DNA of 20,945 nt. Source: a virus. Shown here piece after piece: positions 1 to 6,042 of this stretch (position 1 is the stretch's first letter; each line of letters begins with the position of its first letter). The stretch covers positions 1 to 20,945 of IMG/VR virus record IMGVR_UViG_3300017920_000006, one strand, 5' to 3'. Position numbers and translations under genes: made by a program. The notes below the pieces were generated by a model, which saw only the letters and a list, made by a program, of their open reading frames with translations, searched no databases and was not told the DNA's origin.

Positions 1-598
1 CTTTTAAATCATCATCTTTTATAATTATCGGCTCATACTCAGGGTTAAGTGAAATGAGCTGAACCATACTTTCATATTGATAAAACTTTTTAAGAACTGC
101 TTTATGTCCATTAATTGCAATCACTCCTATTTCACCATTTTCAAGTACAGGAGTTTTAATAACAAGAGCTAAATCTCCTTCTTCAAACTTTGGTTTCATA
201 GAATCACCTTTTACAAACAAGGCAAAATCAACTTGCTTTTCATTTGGAATACTAATCATATCTATTATATCTTCAATTGGGTCTATTCCGTTACCAGCTG
301 ATATTTCTCCAACAACTGGTATCATTTTTAAATTCTTTCTAATATCTCCAGGTTTTATATCTTCATCTTCTTTTATTTCTTTATCCGTCCTTAACCCCAA
401 AATATAATCTGTCGAAACACCTAGAGCTTGAGCAAGTTTTTTTAATATATCTGCCTTTGGCTTGTGAACTCCAGCTTCAATCCTATATATAGTTGTGTGG
501 CTTACATCTATAATTTTTGAAAGTTTTTCCATAGATAAACCTTTGTTTTCTCTAATCTTTTTTAAATTTTTTCCAATAGAAAAATCTTCATTCTTCAT
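1..598 (-). CDS. CI/LexA-like phage repressor (XRE HTH + S24 peptidase), 3' end cut by window
   Basis: Read on the minus strand from ATG at 598-596, this frame stays open to the left edge, giving 199 residues; only a short C-terminal tail should be missing. Residues about 8-65 form an XRE helix-turn-helix (SMEKLSKIIDVSHTTIYRIE). Residues about 93-199 form an S24/LexA self-cleavage domain with a likely cleavage dipeptide A101-G102 (EISAGNG), catalytic Ser133 in GDSMKP and Lys170 in AVLKKF. The Ser-Lys spacing of 37 equals that of LexA. Inference: it is the lysogeny repressor, cleaved during the SOS response, binding the TTGCG operators between it and the divergent Cro-like gene and shutting off the early operon. 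Its promoter overlaps the leftmost operator, so self-regulation is likely. The family is clear; operator specificity is inferred from position only. Confidence 0.93.
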   Translation of the reverse strand, partial: MKNEDFSIGKNLKKIRENKGLSMEKLSKIIDVSHTTIYRIEAGVHKPKADILKKLAQALGVSTDYILGLRTDKEIKEDEDIKPGDIRKNLKMIPVVGEISAGNGIDPIEDIIDMISIPNEKQVDFALFVKGDSMKPKFEEGDLALVIKTPVLENGEIGVIAINGHKAVLKKFYQYESMVQLISLNPEYEPIIIKDDDLK

Positions 599-632
599 AT
601 CCACACCCCTATTAATAACTTTAAGCATTCTA

Positions 633-661
633 ATTATACCAAAAAACTTGCGAAAAAGCAA
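633..661 (-). promoter_or_regulatory. Leftward promoter of the repressor gene (candidate)
   Basis: On the minus strand there is a perfect -10 TATAAT (638-633), a 17-bp spacer and a weak -35 TTGCTT (661-656). It lies about 35 bp upstream of the repressor start. The -35 and spacer overlap operator copy 645-660, so a bound repressor or Cro would affect it. The weak -35 fits a repressor-maintenance promoter, but activity is inferred. Confidence 0.55.
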
Positions 662-783
662 AAAATCAATAATTTATTCAAAAAGTTTACATAATTGTAA
701 TTGACAAACTTGCGTAAAAGTAGTAATATAAAAATGAACTTGCGAATAAGCAGTTGCGAAATAAAAAATATTGCGTAAATGAA
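645..783. promoter_or_regulatory. Operator array for CI/Cro
   Basis: Three copies of a 16-bp motif, consensus AACTTGCGNANAAGYA, start at 645, 707 and 737. They have CTT...AAG dyad symmetry. Two further TTGCG cores lie at 754-758 and 771-775, making five TTGCG sites in the same orientation within 130 bp of otherwise A+T-rich sequence. The 645 copy covers the leftward promoter. The 707 copy sits directly after the rightward -35, in the spacer. The 737 copy is at the predicted transcription start. This is the expected layout for a repressor/Cro switch; which protein binds which site cannot be read from sequence. Confidence 0.75.
701..729 (+). promoter_or_regulatory. Early rightward promoter (PR-like)
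   Basis: Consensus -35 TTGACA (701-706), a 17-bp spacer and -10 TAATAT (724-729). The predicted start is near 736. The spacer holds operator copy 707-722, and another copy overlaps the start. It points at the Cro-like gene and the early operon beyond. The near-perfect match makes this one of the two strongest promoters in the window. Confidence 0.85.
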
Positions 784-796
784 AGGAGGTTTTGTT

Positions 797-1000
797 ATGA
801 AAAATCATTTAAGAAAAATAAGGAAAAAGAAAAAAATCAGCCTTGAAAAACTTGCTGAAATGACAGGGCTTAACCCTTCTACTGTTTGGAGAATTGAATC
901 TAATATCATGACTCCTAAGATCTCAACTGTTAATAAATTAGCAAAAGCTTTAAAAGTGGAAATAAATGATTTATTTGAATTTCAAGAACTAACAAAATAA
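797..1000 (+). CDS. Cro-like XRE-family regulator
   Basis: 67 residues, nearly all a single XRE helix-turn-helix: a basic N-terminus (KNHLRKIRKKKK) then ISLEKLAEMTGLNPSTVWRI, with further helices to about residue 60. An upstream in-frame ATG at 779 exists, but an AAGGAGG ribosome-binding site at 783-789 lies directly before ATG 797, so 797 is the start. As the first gene of the rightward early operon, facing the repressor across shared operators, it is in the Cro position. Known Cro proteins repress the repressor promoter and later damp early transcription; that role is inferred here. It lacks a peptidase domain, unlike the facing repressor. Confidence 0.85.
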   Translation: MKNHLRKIRKKKKISLEKLAEMTGLNPSTVWRIESNIMTPKISTVNKLAKALKVEINDLFEFQELTK

Positions 1001-1025
1001 TAACAGAAAAAAAGGAGGCAGAAAC

Positions 1026-1220
1026 ATGGATATAAAAGAAAACAATAAAGAAAGAAAAACAGAAGGAATTCAATTTAGAAGTGAACAGACTAATTACAAA
1101 ATAATAAAAAAGAACGGTCGAGTAAATTTAGAATTAAACGTTGAAAATACCGAAAACATTGATACAAGAAAGTTGTTTCAAGCGATAGAAAATAATTTTA
1201 ATCTTTTTGTGGATAAGTGA
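1026..1220 (+). CDS. Small hypothetical protein of the early operon
   Basis: 64 residues starting at ATG 1026, preceded by AAAGGAGG at 1011-1018. I do not recognise a family. The N-terminus is very charged (DIKENNKERKTEG). The middle (FRSEQTNYKIIKKNGRVNLELNVENTEN) looks like short beta strands and the C-terminus like a helix. Codon 30 region carries the left copy of a 12-bp inverted repeat (1109-1120). The last 23 bases overlap, on the opposite strand, the open frame that continues the leftward gene at 1339-1533. It may be an ordinary small early protein, or its 3' end may have been rebuilt by an inversion or insertion at the repeat. Confidence 0.6.
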   Translation: MDIKENNKERKTEGIQFRSEQTNYKIIKKNGRVNLELNVENTENIDTRKLFQAIENNFNLFVDK

Positions 1221-1338
1221 GTCTATTTGCTTTTCTTATTTCATCTTCAATGTCATCAAAAGGATCTTCAGAAATATAATTAATTTTTGGAACTTTTTCA
1301 ACCAGTAATTTTTTTAAAGAAATTTTAGTTTTGTTTTT
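1198..1338 (-). other. In-frame open continuation beyond the stop of the 1339-1533 gene
   Basis: After the TAA at 1341-1339 the same minus-strand frame stays open for 46 codons to a TAA at 1200-1198. The translation is protein-like: KISLKKLLVEKVPKINYI, then an acidic stretch SEDPFDDIEDEIRKANR. It contains no ATG, GTG or TTG and no ribosome-binding site. It is therefore best explained as the tail of the upstream gene, cut off by a nonsense mutation, reached by stop-codon readthrough, or separated by a sequencing error. Confidence 0.45.
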
Positions 1339-1533
1339 TTAGTTGAAATATTTTAGGTGGCTTTTAAATTTACTTAAAAATATATCGAATATGAAGTGAT
1401 CAAAATTATCATAGTCAAAAACTATAACATTAAAAGGGTATTCATTAAGTTTATTTTGTTTTTCAAATGATTCATTAATAGATTTATAACAATCAATATT
1501 ATGTTCAGATAATTCATAAACAATGGTTAACAT
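1339..1533 (-). CDS. Small leftward hypothetical protein, probably truncated by an in-frame TAA
   Basis: 64 residues read leftward from ATG 1533-1531, with a strong ribosome-binding site (GGAAGGAG) upstream on the minus strand. It is rich in Phe, Tyr and Asp (e.g. NVIVFDYDNFDHFIFDIFLSKF). I recognise no family. It is the only leftward gene between the switch and the rest of the rightward operon, so it may be expressed in the lysogen as an accessory gene. A possible -10 TATAAT on the minus strand (1569-1564) has no good -35. The same frame continues beyond the stop for 46 codons, giving a putative full length of about 111 residues if the TAA is bypassed. It lies inside the 12-bp inverted repeats. 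Confidence 0.55.
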   Translation of the reverse strand: MLTIVYELSEHNIDCYKSINESFEKQNKLNEYPFNVIVFDYDNFDHFIFDIFLSKFKSHLKYFN

Positions 1534-1591
1534 AAATCACTCCTTCCCGACCGTTCTTTATGAATTATATCAAAAATAAGGAGGCGGAAAC

Positions 1592-2416
1592 ATGAATTTA
1601 CAAAAATTTACTAACAGAGAATTTGGAGAAATCAGGACATTAGAAAAAGATAACCAAATTTGGTTTGTGGGAAGAGATATAGCAAATATATTGGGTTATA
1701 CAAAAACAGATGCAATGTATAGAGTCGTTGATGAATCAGATAAACAAATGATAGACCCTCAAAACCCTATTTTTAAGGGATTCCCCCAAAATGGAGGGAG
1801 CAACATTTTAGAGAAAAACCCAAACGTTAGAAGAATGACAATAATAAATGAGTCTGGTTTATATCAAGCTATTTTTAGTTCTCAATTACCAAAAGCAAAA
1901 CAATTTAAAAGGTGGGTAACTTCAGAAGTACTTCCAACAATAAGACAACATGGAGCTTACATGACACCAGAAACGATAGAAAAGACATTAACAGATCCAG
2001 ATTTTATTATTCAGTTAGCTTCAAATTTAAAAGAAGAACAAGAAAAAAGAAGAAAAGCAGAAGCAGAGTTAGAAGAAACAAGACCAAAGGCATTATTTGC
2101 AGATAGTGTTGCAAACTCAAAAAGCACAATCCTTGTAAGAGATTTAGCAAAAATACTAAATCAGAACGGTATTGATACAGGAGAAAAAAGATTGTTTAAG
2201 TGGCTTAGAGAAAATGGATACTTAATAAAAAGAAAAGGAAGAGATTACAACTCTCCAACACAAAGAGCAATTGATATGGGGTTATTCAGGTTTACAGAGA
2301 ATACAATTAATAGATCTAACGGAGATACTTTAATAAAGAAAACGCCACTTGTCACTGGAAAAGGTCAAAACTATTTTGTAAAAAAATTCTTATATGAAAT
2401 GGAGGGAGTTAAATGA
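1592..2416 (+). CDS. Phage antirepressor (Bro-N + KilAC)
   Basis: 274 residues, start ATG 1592 with AAGGAGG at 1579-1585. Residues about 1-115 are a Bro-N domain: FTNREFGEIRTL, WFVGRDIANILGY, then TIINESGLYQAIFSS and FKRWVTSEVLPTIRQHG. Residues about 140-165 are a charged coiled-coil linker. Residues about 168-272 are a KilAC domain (ALFADSVANSKSTILVRDLAKIL, WLRENGYL, TPLVTGKGQNYFV). Proteins of this design counteract or bypass the lysogeny repressor and promote lytic growth; DNA binding through Bro-N is known for the family. Its stop overlaps the next ATG (ATGA at 2413-2416), so the two are translationally coupled. The family call is firm; the specific target is inferred. Confidence 0.92.
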   Translation: MNLQKFTNREFGEIRTLEKDNQIWFVGRDIANILGYTKTDAMYRVVDESDKQMIDPQNPIFKGFPQNGGSNILEKNPNVRRMTIINESGLYQAIFSSQLPKAKQFKRWVTSEVLPTIRQHGAYMTPETIEKTLTDPDFIIQLASNLKEEQEKRRKAEAELEETRPKALFADSVANSKSTILVRDLAKILNQNGIDTGEKRLFKWLRENGYLIKRKGRDYNSPTQRAIDMGLFRFTENTINRSNGDTLIKKTPLVTGKGQNYFVKKFLYEMEGVK

Positions 2417-2619
2417 TTGAAAATAAATCAGATGTGATATCAGCATTTTTGATAAACACAGGAAAAACTCTTGAAATGATTGAACAGAATAAAAGGAGGG
2501 TTGAAAATGAAAGGAATACAAGTAAAAGTACCGATTGTTTATCTCGTAGAAGAAAACTGCAACAGCATAGCAAGCAGTTTCATGCAGAGAAAGAATCTCG
2601 AAAAATTTCAACTTCTTGA
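2413..2619 (+). CDS. Small hypothetical protein, coupled to the antirepressor
   Basis: 68 residues from ATG 2413, overlapping the antirepressor stop by 4 bases and preceded by GGAGGG at 2402-2407. The first 35 residues (IENKSDVISAFLINTGKTLE) look like a normal protein. The last half is written in a second frame over the 2507-2965 gene and is rich in Arg, Lys, Ser and Gln, as expected of out-of-frame sequence. The 113-base overlap is long for this genome. It may be a genuine small protein, or a once-shorter gene whose stop was lost. No family recognised. Confidence 0.45.
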   Translation: MIENKSDVISAFLINTGKTLEMIEQNKRRVENERNTSKSTDCLSRRRKLQQHSKQFHAEKESRKISTS

Positions 2620-2965
2620 AGAAAGTGAAAACGAGTTAAAAAAGTTTATACATCATTTGCTAACAGAATTCAATAAATTATCCAGAGACAAAATAAAAAG
2701 AGAAATCAAATATATGTACGACCAGTTAATTTTTATAGATAAGAAACAAGATGAACTCATTACTTCTGTACTTAATTTGAGTTTATATATTGGAAGAATA
2801 AACAAAGATAGCAACGGGTTACTTAAGAAATACGACGTTAAGGGAAATTACAAAGATCATGCAGAGATTTATGAAAAACCGACACGACACCAATTATTGC
2901 TTTATGAGGAGGTTGAGGAGTATGACAGTAAAAGAAAAGCCCACTGCGGTAACAGTGGACGATAG
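2507..2965 (+). CDS. Hypothetical early protein, helical
   Basis: 152 residues from ATG 2507, chosen because AAAGGAGGG at 2489-2497 precedes it; an in-frame ATG at 2480 has no such site. After a short strand (KGIQVKVPIVYLVEEN) the protein is mostly predicted helix with many Glu and Lys, roughly residues 25-110, and could form a coiled coil. The C-terminus (KPTRHQLLLYEEVEEYDSKR) is overlapped by the next gene for 44 bases. Placement between the antirepressor and the SMC-like/RecT genes suggests a recombination or early takeover accessory, but I recognise no family and assign no function. Confidence 0.7.
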   Translation: MKGIQVKVPIVYLVEENCNSIASSFMQRKNLEKFQLLEESENELKKFIHHLLTEFNKLSRDKIKREIKYMYDQLIFIDKKQDELITSVLNLSLYIGRINKDSNGLLKKYDVKGNYKDHAEIYEKPTRHQLLLYEEVEEYDSKRKAHCGNSGR

Positions 2966-3104
2966 TTTCAAACAATTTAGAGAAACGTTAAAAGCAGCTT
3001 TGCTATGCGAAGCAATTAACGCTTCTAACAATAAAGATTATAACACAAAAGATCCTAAAGAAATATTTAAAAAACTTTACAAATACTATGGAGGTGCAAA
3101 ATGA
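2922..3104 (+). CDS. Small hypothetical protein upstream of the SMC-like ATPase
   Basis: 60 residues. The frame is open upstream, but the start is placed at ATG 2922 because GAGGAGG at 2905-2912 precedes it and residues before it are the out-of-frame tail of the 2507-2965 gene. The sequence is helical and soluble-looking (DDSFKQFRETLKAALLCEAI ... PKEIFKKLYKYYGG). The stop TGA overlaps the ATG of the ATPase gene (ATGA at 3101-3104), so translation is coupled and expression one-to-one is plausible. It may be a small partner of the ATPase; that is inference from coupling only. Confidence 0.65.
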   Translation: MTVKEKPTAVTVDDSFKQFRETLKAALLCEAINASNNKDYNTKDPKEIFKKLYKYYGGAK

Positions 3105-5116
3105 GGATTGAATTAAAAAGAATGACATTAGAAAACTTTAAAGGAATTAAAAAACTTGAGATAGATTTTTCAAATAGAACAGACATTAGTGGAGCTAACG
3201 CAACAGGTAAAACAACTATCTTTGACGCTTTTACATGGTTGCTTTTCGATAAAGACTCAACAGACAGAAAATCTTTTGGAATAAAAACATTAGATTCAAA
3301 CAATAACGAAATCCATGGATTAGAACACTCAGTTGAATGTGAGCTTGCCGTAGACGGTGAAATTTTGAGCCTGAGGAAAGTTTATAAGGAGAAATGGACA
3401 AAGAAACGGGGTGAAGAAAATGAAGAGCTTACAGGGCATACTACGGACTATTTCAGAGATGATGTTCCAGTGAAGATGAAGGAATACAACGATACAGTCA
3501 ATCAAATCATAGATGAGAACATATTTAAACTCGTTACCAACCCTTTGTATTTCAACCAAAATATGCACTGGAAAGAAAGAAGAGATCTTCTCTTAGAAAT
3601 ATCTGGTGACGTAAGCACAGAAGATATTCTAAATTCAAAAGCAAAGCTAAAACCTTTAGAGAAGCTTTTAGAAAAAAAGAACATTGAAGATTTGCAGAAA
3701 AGTTTGAACCACAAAAAGAAAATGATAAATGATGAATTAGATAAGATTCCAATTCGTATAGATGAAGCAATGAAAAGTCTTGAAGAATACGACATTGATT
3801 TTGAAGCAGTTGAAAAACAAATTAAAAGCAAAGAAAAAGAAATTGAAGCAATCGAAAAACAGATTAATGATGAAAGTCAAAAAGATAAAGAAATAAGCGA
3901 ACTTAAGTCAAAGAAATACAAACTTGAAGCTGAATTGAATGAGATAAAACACACTAAGGAAATGAAATCAAATGAGCCATTGAGAGAACTTCAAGAACAT
4001 CTTAGAAACAAAGAATATGAAATAAAAGATATAAAGCAAGATATTAAAAACATTCAATCATCTTTGGAAAGAGAAGAGCAGAACAGAAAACTCAACCAAG
4101 AAACAGTCAAATCTTTAAACGATGAAATAAAAGAGTTGGAAGAGGAAAATCAAAAACTTAGAGAAGAATACAGAGAAATTACAGAATCAGAATTTAGTAT
4201 AGATGAAAATGAATTCAAATGCCCGACTTGTGGACAATCATTACCAGAAAATCAGAAAGAAGAAAAGATTCAAGACATGAAGATTAATTTTAATACAGAT
4301 AAAGAAAACAAACTTCAAAAAATTAAACAAAAAGGAATTTCAAACAACAAAAAGATAGAAGCAAAAAGAGAGCAGATACAGAAATTAGAAAATGTAGAAG
4401 AAACAGACACTCAAGAACTACCAAAACTAAATGAAAAATTAGATCAACTCTTAGAAGAAAAAAGAAAACTCGAAAAACATATAGAAGAATTCAAACCTTC
4501 TACAGATGAAACAGCAGAAGAAAAGAAACTCAAAAAACAAATTCAAGAAATAGATGAAAAAATAGAAAACACTCAAGAAGCAGATACATCAAAACTACAA
4601 GAACAGAAAAAAGAATTAATCAGAGAACAAGACGAATTGAAAGAGAAGTTAGGATTCAAAAAACAACAAGAAAAGATCCAAGAAAGAATAAAAGAACTTA
4701 GAGAACAAGAGGAAAAACTAAACAAAGAATATTCAAATTTAGAAAAATACGAGAATCTAACAGATGAATTCATAACCACTAAGGTAAATATTTTAGAGCA
4801 AAAGATAAATTCAAGATTTAAAAATACTCGTTTTAAACTCTTTGAAAGACAGATAAACGGTGGAATAAAAGAAACATGTTCAACACTAATAAACGGTGTG
4901 CCATTCGAAGACGCAAACAACGCTGCAAAGATACAGTCAGGAATAGATATCATAAATGTTTTATCAAAATACTATGAAGTAGAAGCACCAATCTTTATAG
5001 ACAACAGAGAGTCAGTGAACGAAATACCAGAAACAGAAAATCAAGTTATAAACCTTATTGTATCAACAGACAGAAAATTAAAAATAGAAAATAAAGAACT
5101 TGAGGAGGTTAAATAA
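3101..5116 (+). CDS. SMC/Rad50-like ATPase with zinc hook
   Basis: 671 residues. The N-terminal head (1-170) starts IELKRMTLENFKGIKKL, typical of SMC/Rad50/RecF proteins, with Walker A GANATGKTT at 31-39. Two long Glu/Lys-rich coiled-coil arms (about 190-365 and 395-560) flank a zinc-hook CPTC at 374-377. The C-terminal head has a signature-like AAKIQSGIDII and a Walker B-like APIFIDNRESV, in which Asn follows the Asp where Glu is usual. It is much shorter than SbcC or Rad50 (about 1000 residues or more), so the arms are short. It is coupled to recT (TAATG at 5114-5118) and to the small gene before it. Known relatives bind and process DNA ends with a nuclease; here no SbcD-like nuclease is adjacent, and an MBL-fold protein follows recT. 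A role in end processing or phage recombination is inferred. Confidence 0.9.
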   Translation: MRIELKRMTLENFKGIKKLEIDFSNRTDISGANATGKTTIFDAFTWLLFDKDSTDRKSFGIKTLDSNNNEIHGLEHSVECELAVDGEILSLRKVYKEKWTKKRGEENEELTGHTTDYFRDDVPVKMKEYNDTVNQIIDENIFKLVTNPLYFNQNMHWKERRDLLLEISGDVSTEDILNSKAKLKPLEKLLEKKNIEDLQKSLNHKKKMINDELDKIPIRIDEAMKSLEEYDIDFEAVEKQIKSKEKEIEAIEKQINDESQKDKEISELKSKKYKLEAELNEIKHTKEMKSNEPLRELQEHLRNKEYEIKDIKQDIKNIQSSLEREEQNRKLNQETVKSLNDEIKELEEENQKLREEYREITESEFSIDENEFKCPTCGQSLPENQKEEKIQDMKINFNTDKENKLQKIKQKGISNNKKIEAKREQIQKLENVEETDTQELPKLNEKLDQLLEEKRKLEKHIEEFKPSTDETAEEKKLKKQIQEIDEKIENTQEADTSKLQEQKKELIREQDELKEKLGFKKQQEKIQERIKELREQEEKLNKEYSNLEKYENLTDEFITTKVNILEQKINSRFKNTRFKLFERQINGGIKETCSTLINGVPFEDANNAAKIQSGIDIINVLSKYYEVEAPIFIDNRESVNEIPETENQVINLIVSTDRKLKIENKELEEVK

Positions 5117-6042
5117 TGAGTCAAATAGAAGCAAAGAAAAATGCAGAAATGGAAAGTGGAGATCATAAAACTTGGGTTGAAGCTGTTACTTCTAAAATAA
5201 CAGAATTAGAAAAAAAAGAAGGTTTTAGTGTTCCAGCTAACTATTCAGTAGCAAACGCAGTGAAATCAGCGTACTACAAGCTCATGACAGCAAAAACAAA
5301 GGATAAGCAACCTGTTTTAAAGGTTTGCGATAACAAATCGATTGTGAACGCTCTAATGGACATGACAATCCAAGGACTAAGTCCAGCGAAAAATCAATGT
5401 TATTTCATCCCTTACGGAAAAGAATTACAACTACAAAGAAGTTATTTTGGTACTGTTGCAGCAGTTAAGAGAATGAGTAATGTAGAGCATGTTTACGCAA
5501 ACATAGTTTATGAGGGCGACAAGTTCAAGTTTGGAATAAATCCAGAAACAGGAGTACACGAAATATTAGAACATGAGCAATCTCTTGAAAACATTGACAT
5601 AAAGAAAATCAAAGGAGCTTACGCAGTAGTAGTAACCTCTGATGATTCACCAAATTATGTAGAAATTATGAGTATGGCACAGATAAAACAAGCATGGGGT
5701 CAAGGAATGATGAACGGAAATTCAAAAGCTCACCAAAATTTTACAGACCAAATGGCAAAAAAAACGGTTATAAACAGAGCTTGTAAGATGTTTGTAAACA
5801 CATCAGATGATTCAGATTTGCTTGTCGAAGCATTCAACAACACAACAGAGAACGAATATAAAGAGTACGACGAAGATGAAGAAATTAAGGAAGAAATAAA
5901 AGAAGCTCCAAAAAAGAAAATAGGATTCGAACAGAAACCTAAAGTACAAAAAGCACCTAAAGAAGAAATAAAAGAAGAAAAACAACAAACAAAAACACAA
6001 TCCGACAAAAAACAACCGAGTCTTGAAGATGCACCATTTTAA
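5116..6042 (+). CDS. recT: RecT-family single-strand annealing protein
   Basis: 308 residues. The core (about 20-230) has RecT features: ANAVKSAYYKLMTAK, the NQCYFIPYGKELQLQRSYFG segment, then a VVTSDDSPNYVEIMSMAQIK stretch and MAKKTVINRACKMF. RecT anneals complementary single strands and promotes strand invasion at ends resected by a 5'-3' exonuclease. Residues about 245-300 are a highly charged, probably disordered Glu/Lys tail. The protein ends SLEDAPF, which resembles the acidic C-terminal tip of bacterial SSB (DDIPF type). The start overlaps the ATPase stop by one base. No RecE, lambda Exo or YqaJ-type exonuclease gene is next to it; the following MBL-fold gene may fill that role. Confidence 0.93.
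   Translation: MSQIEAKKNAEMESGDHKTWVEAVTSKITELEKKEGFSVPANYSVANAVKSAYYKLMTAKTKDKQPVLKVCDNKSIVNALMDMTIQGLSPAKNQCYFIPYGKELQLQRSYFGTVAAVKRMSNVEHVYANIVYEGDKFKFGINPETGVHEILEHEQSLENIDIKKIKGAYAVVVTSDDSPNYVEIMSMAQIKQAWGQGMMNGNSKAHQNFTDQMAKKTVINRACKMFVNTSDDSDLLVEAFNNTTENEYKEYDEDEEIKEEIKEAPKKKIGFEQKPKVQKAPKEEIKEEKQQTKTQSDKKQPSLEDAPF

Larger units (their letters stand above)
1109..1559. repeat. 12-bp exact inverted repeat flanking a leftward gene
   Basis: AAAGAACGGTCG at 1109-1120 is repeated exactly in inverted orientation at 1548-1559 (CGACCGTTCTTT). The pair encloses the only leftward gene right of the switch, with its ribosome-binding site just inside the right copy. The repeats do not extend beyond 12 bp. 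This could be a scar of insertion or inversion, or sites for a regulator; chance is not excluded. Confidence 0.5.

Noticed and set aside
495-704. Rightward 69-residue open frame antisense to the repressor start and the switch region
   Set aside because: It has no ribosome-binding site, a Phe/Ile/Ser-rich composition typical of antisense frames, and it covers the repressor N-terminus and operators.
1912-2106. Rightward 64-residue frame inside the antirepressor gene
   Set aside because: Shadow frame of the KilAC gene; Arg/Lys-rich low-complexity sequence without its own ribosome-binding site.
3502-3831. Leftward 109-residue frame inside the SMC-like gene
   Set aside because: Ser/Phe/Leu-rich antisense reflection of the Glu/Lys-rich coiled coil; no start signal.
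4573-4953. Leftward 126-residue frame inside the SMC-like gene
   Set aside because: Same antisense effect of a coiled-coil gene; Cys/Ser/Phe-rich and unlike any known protein.
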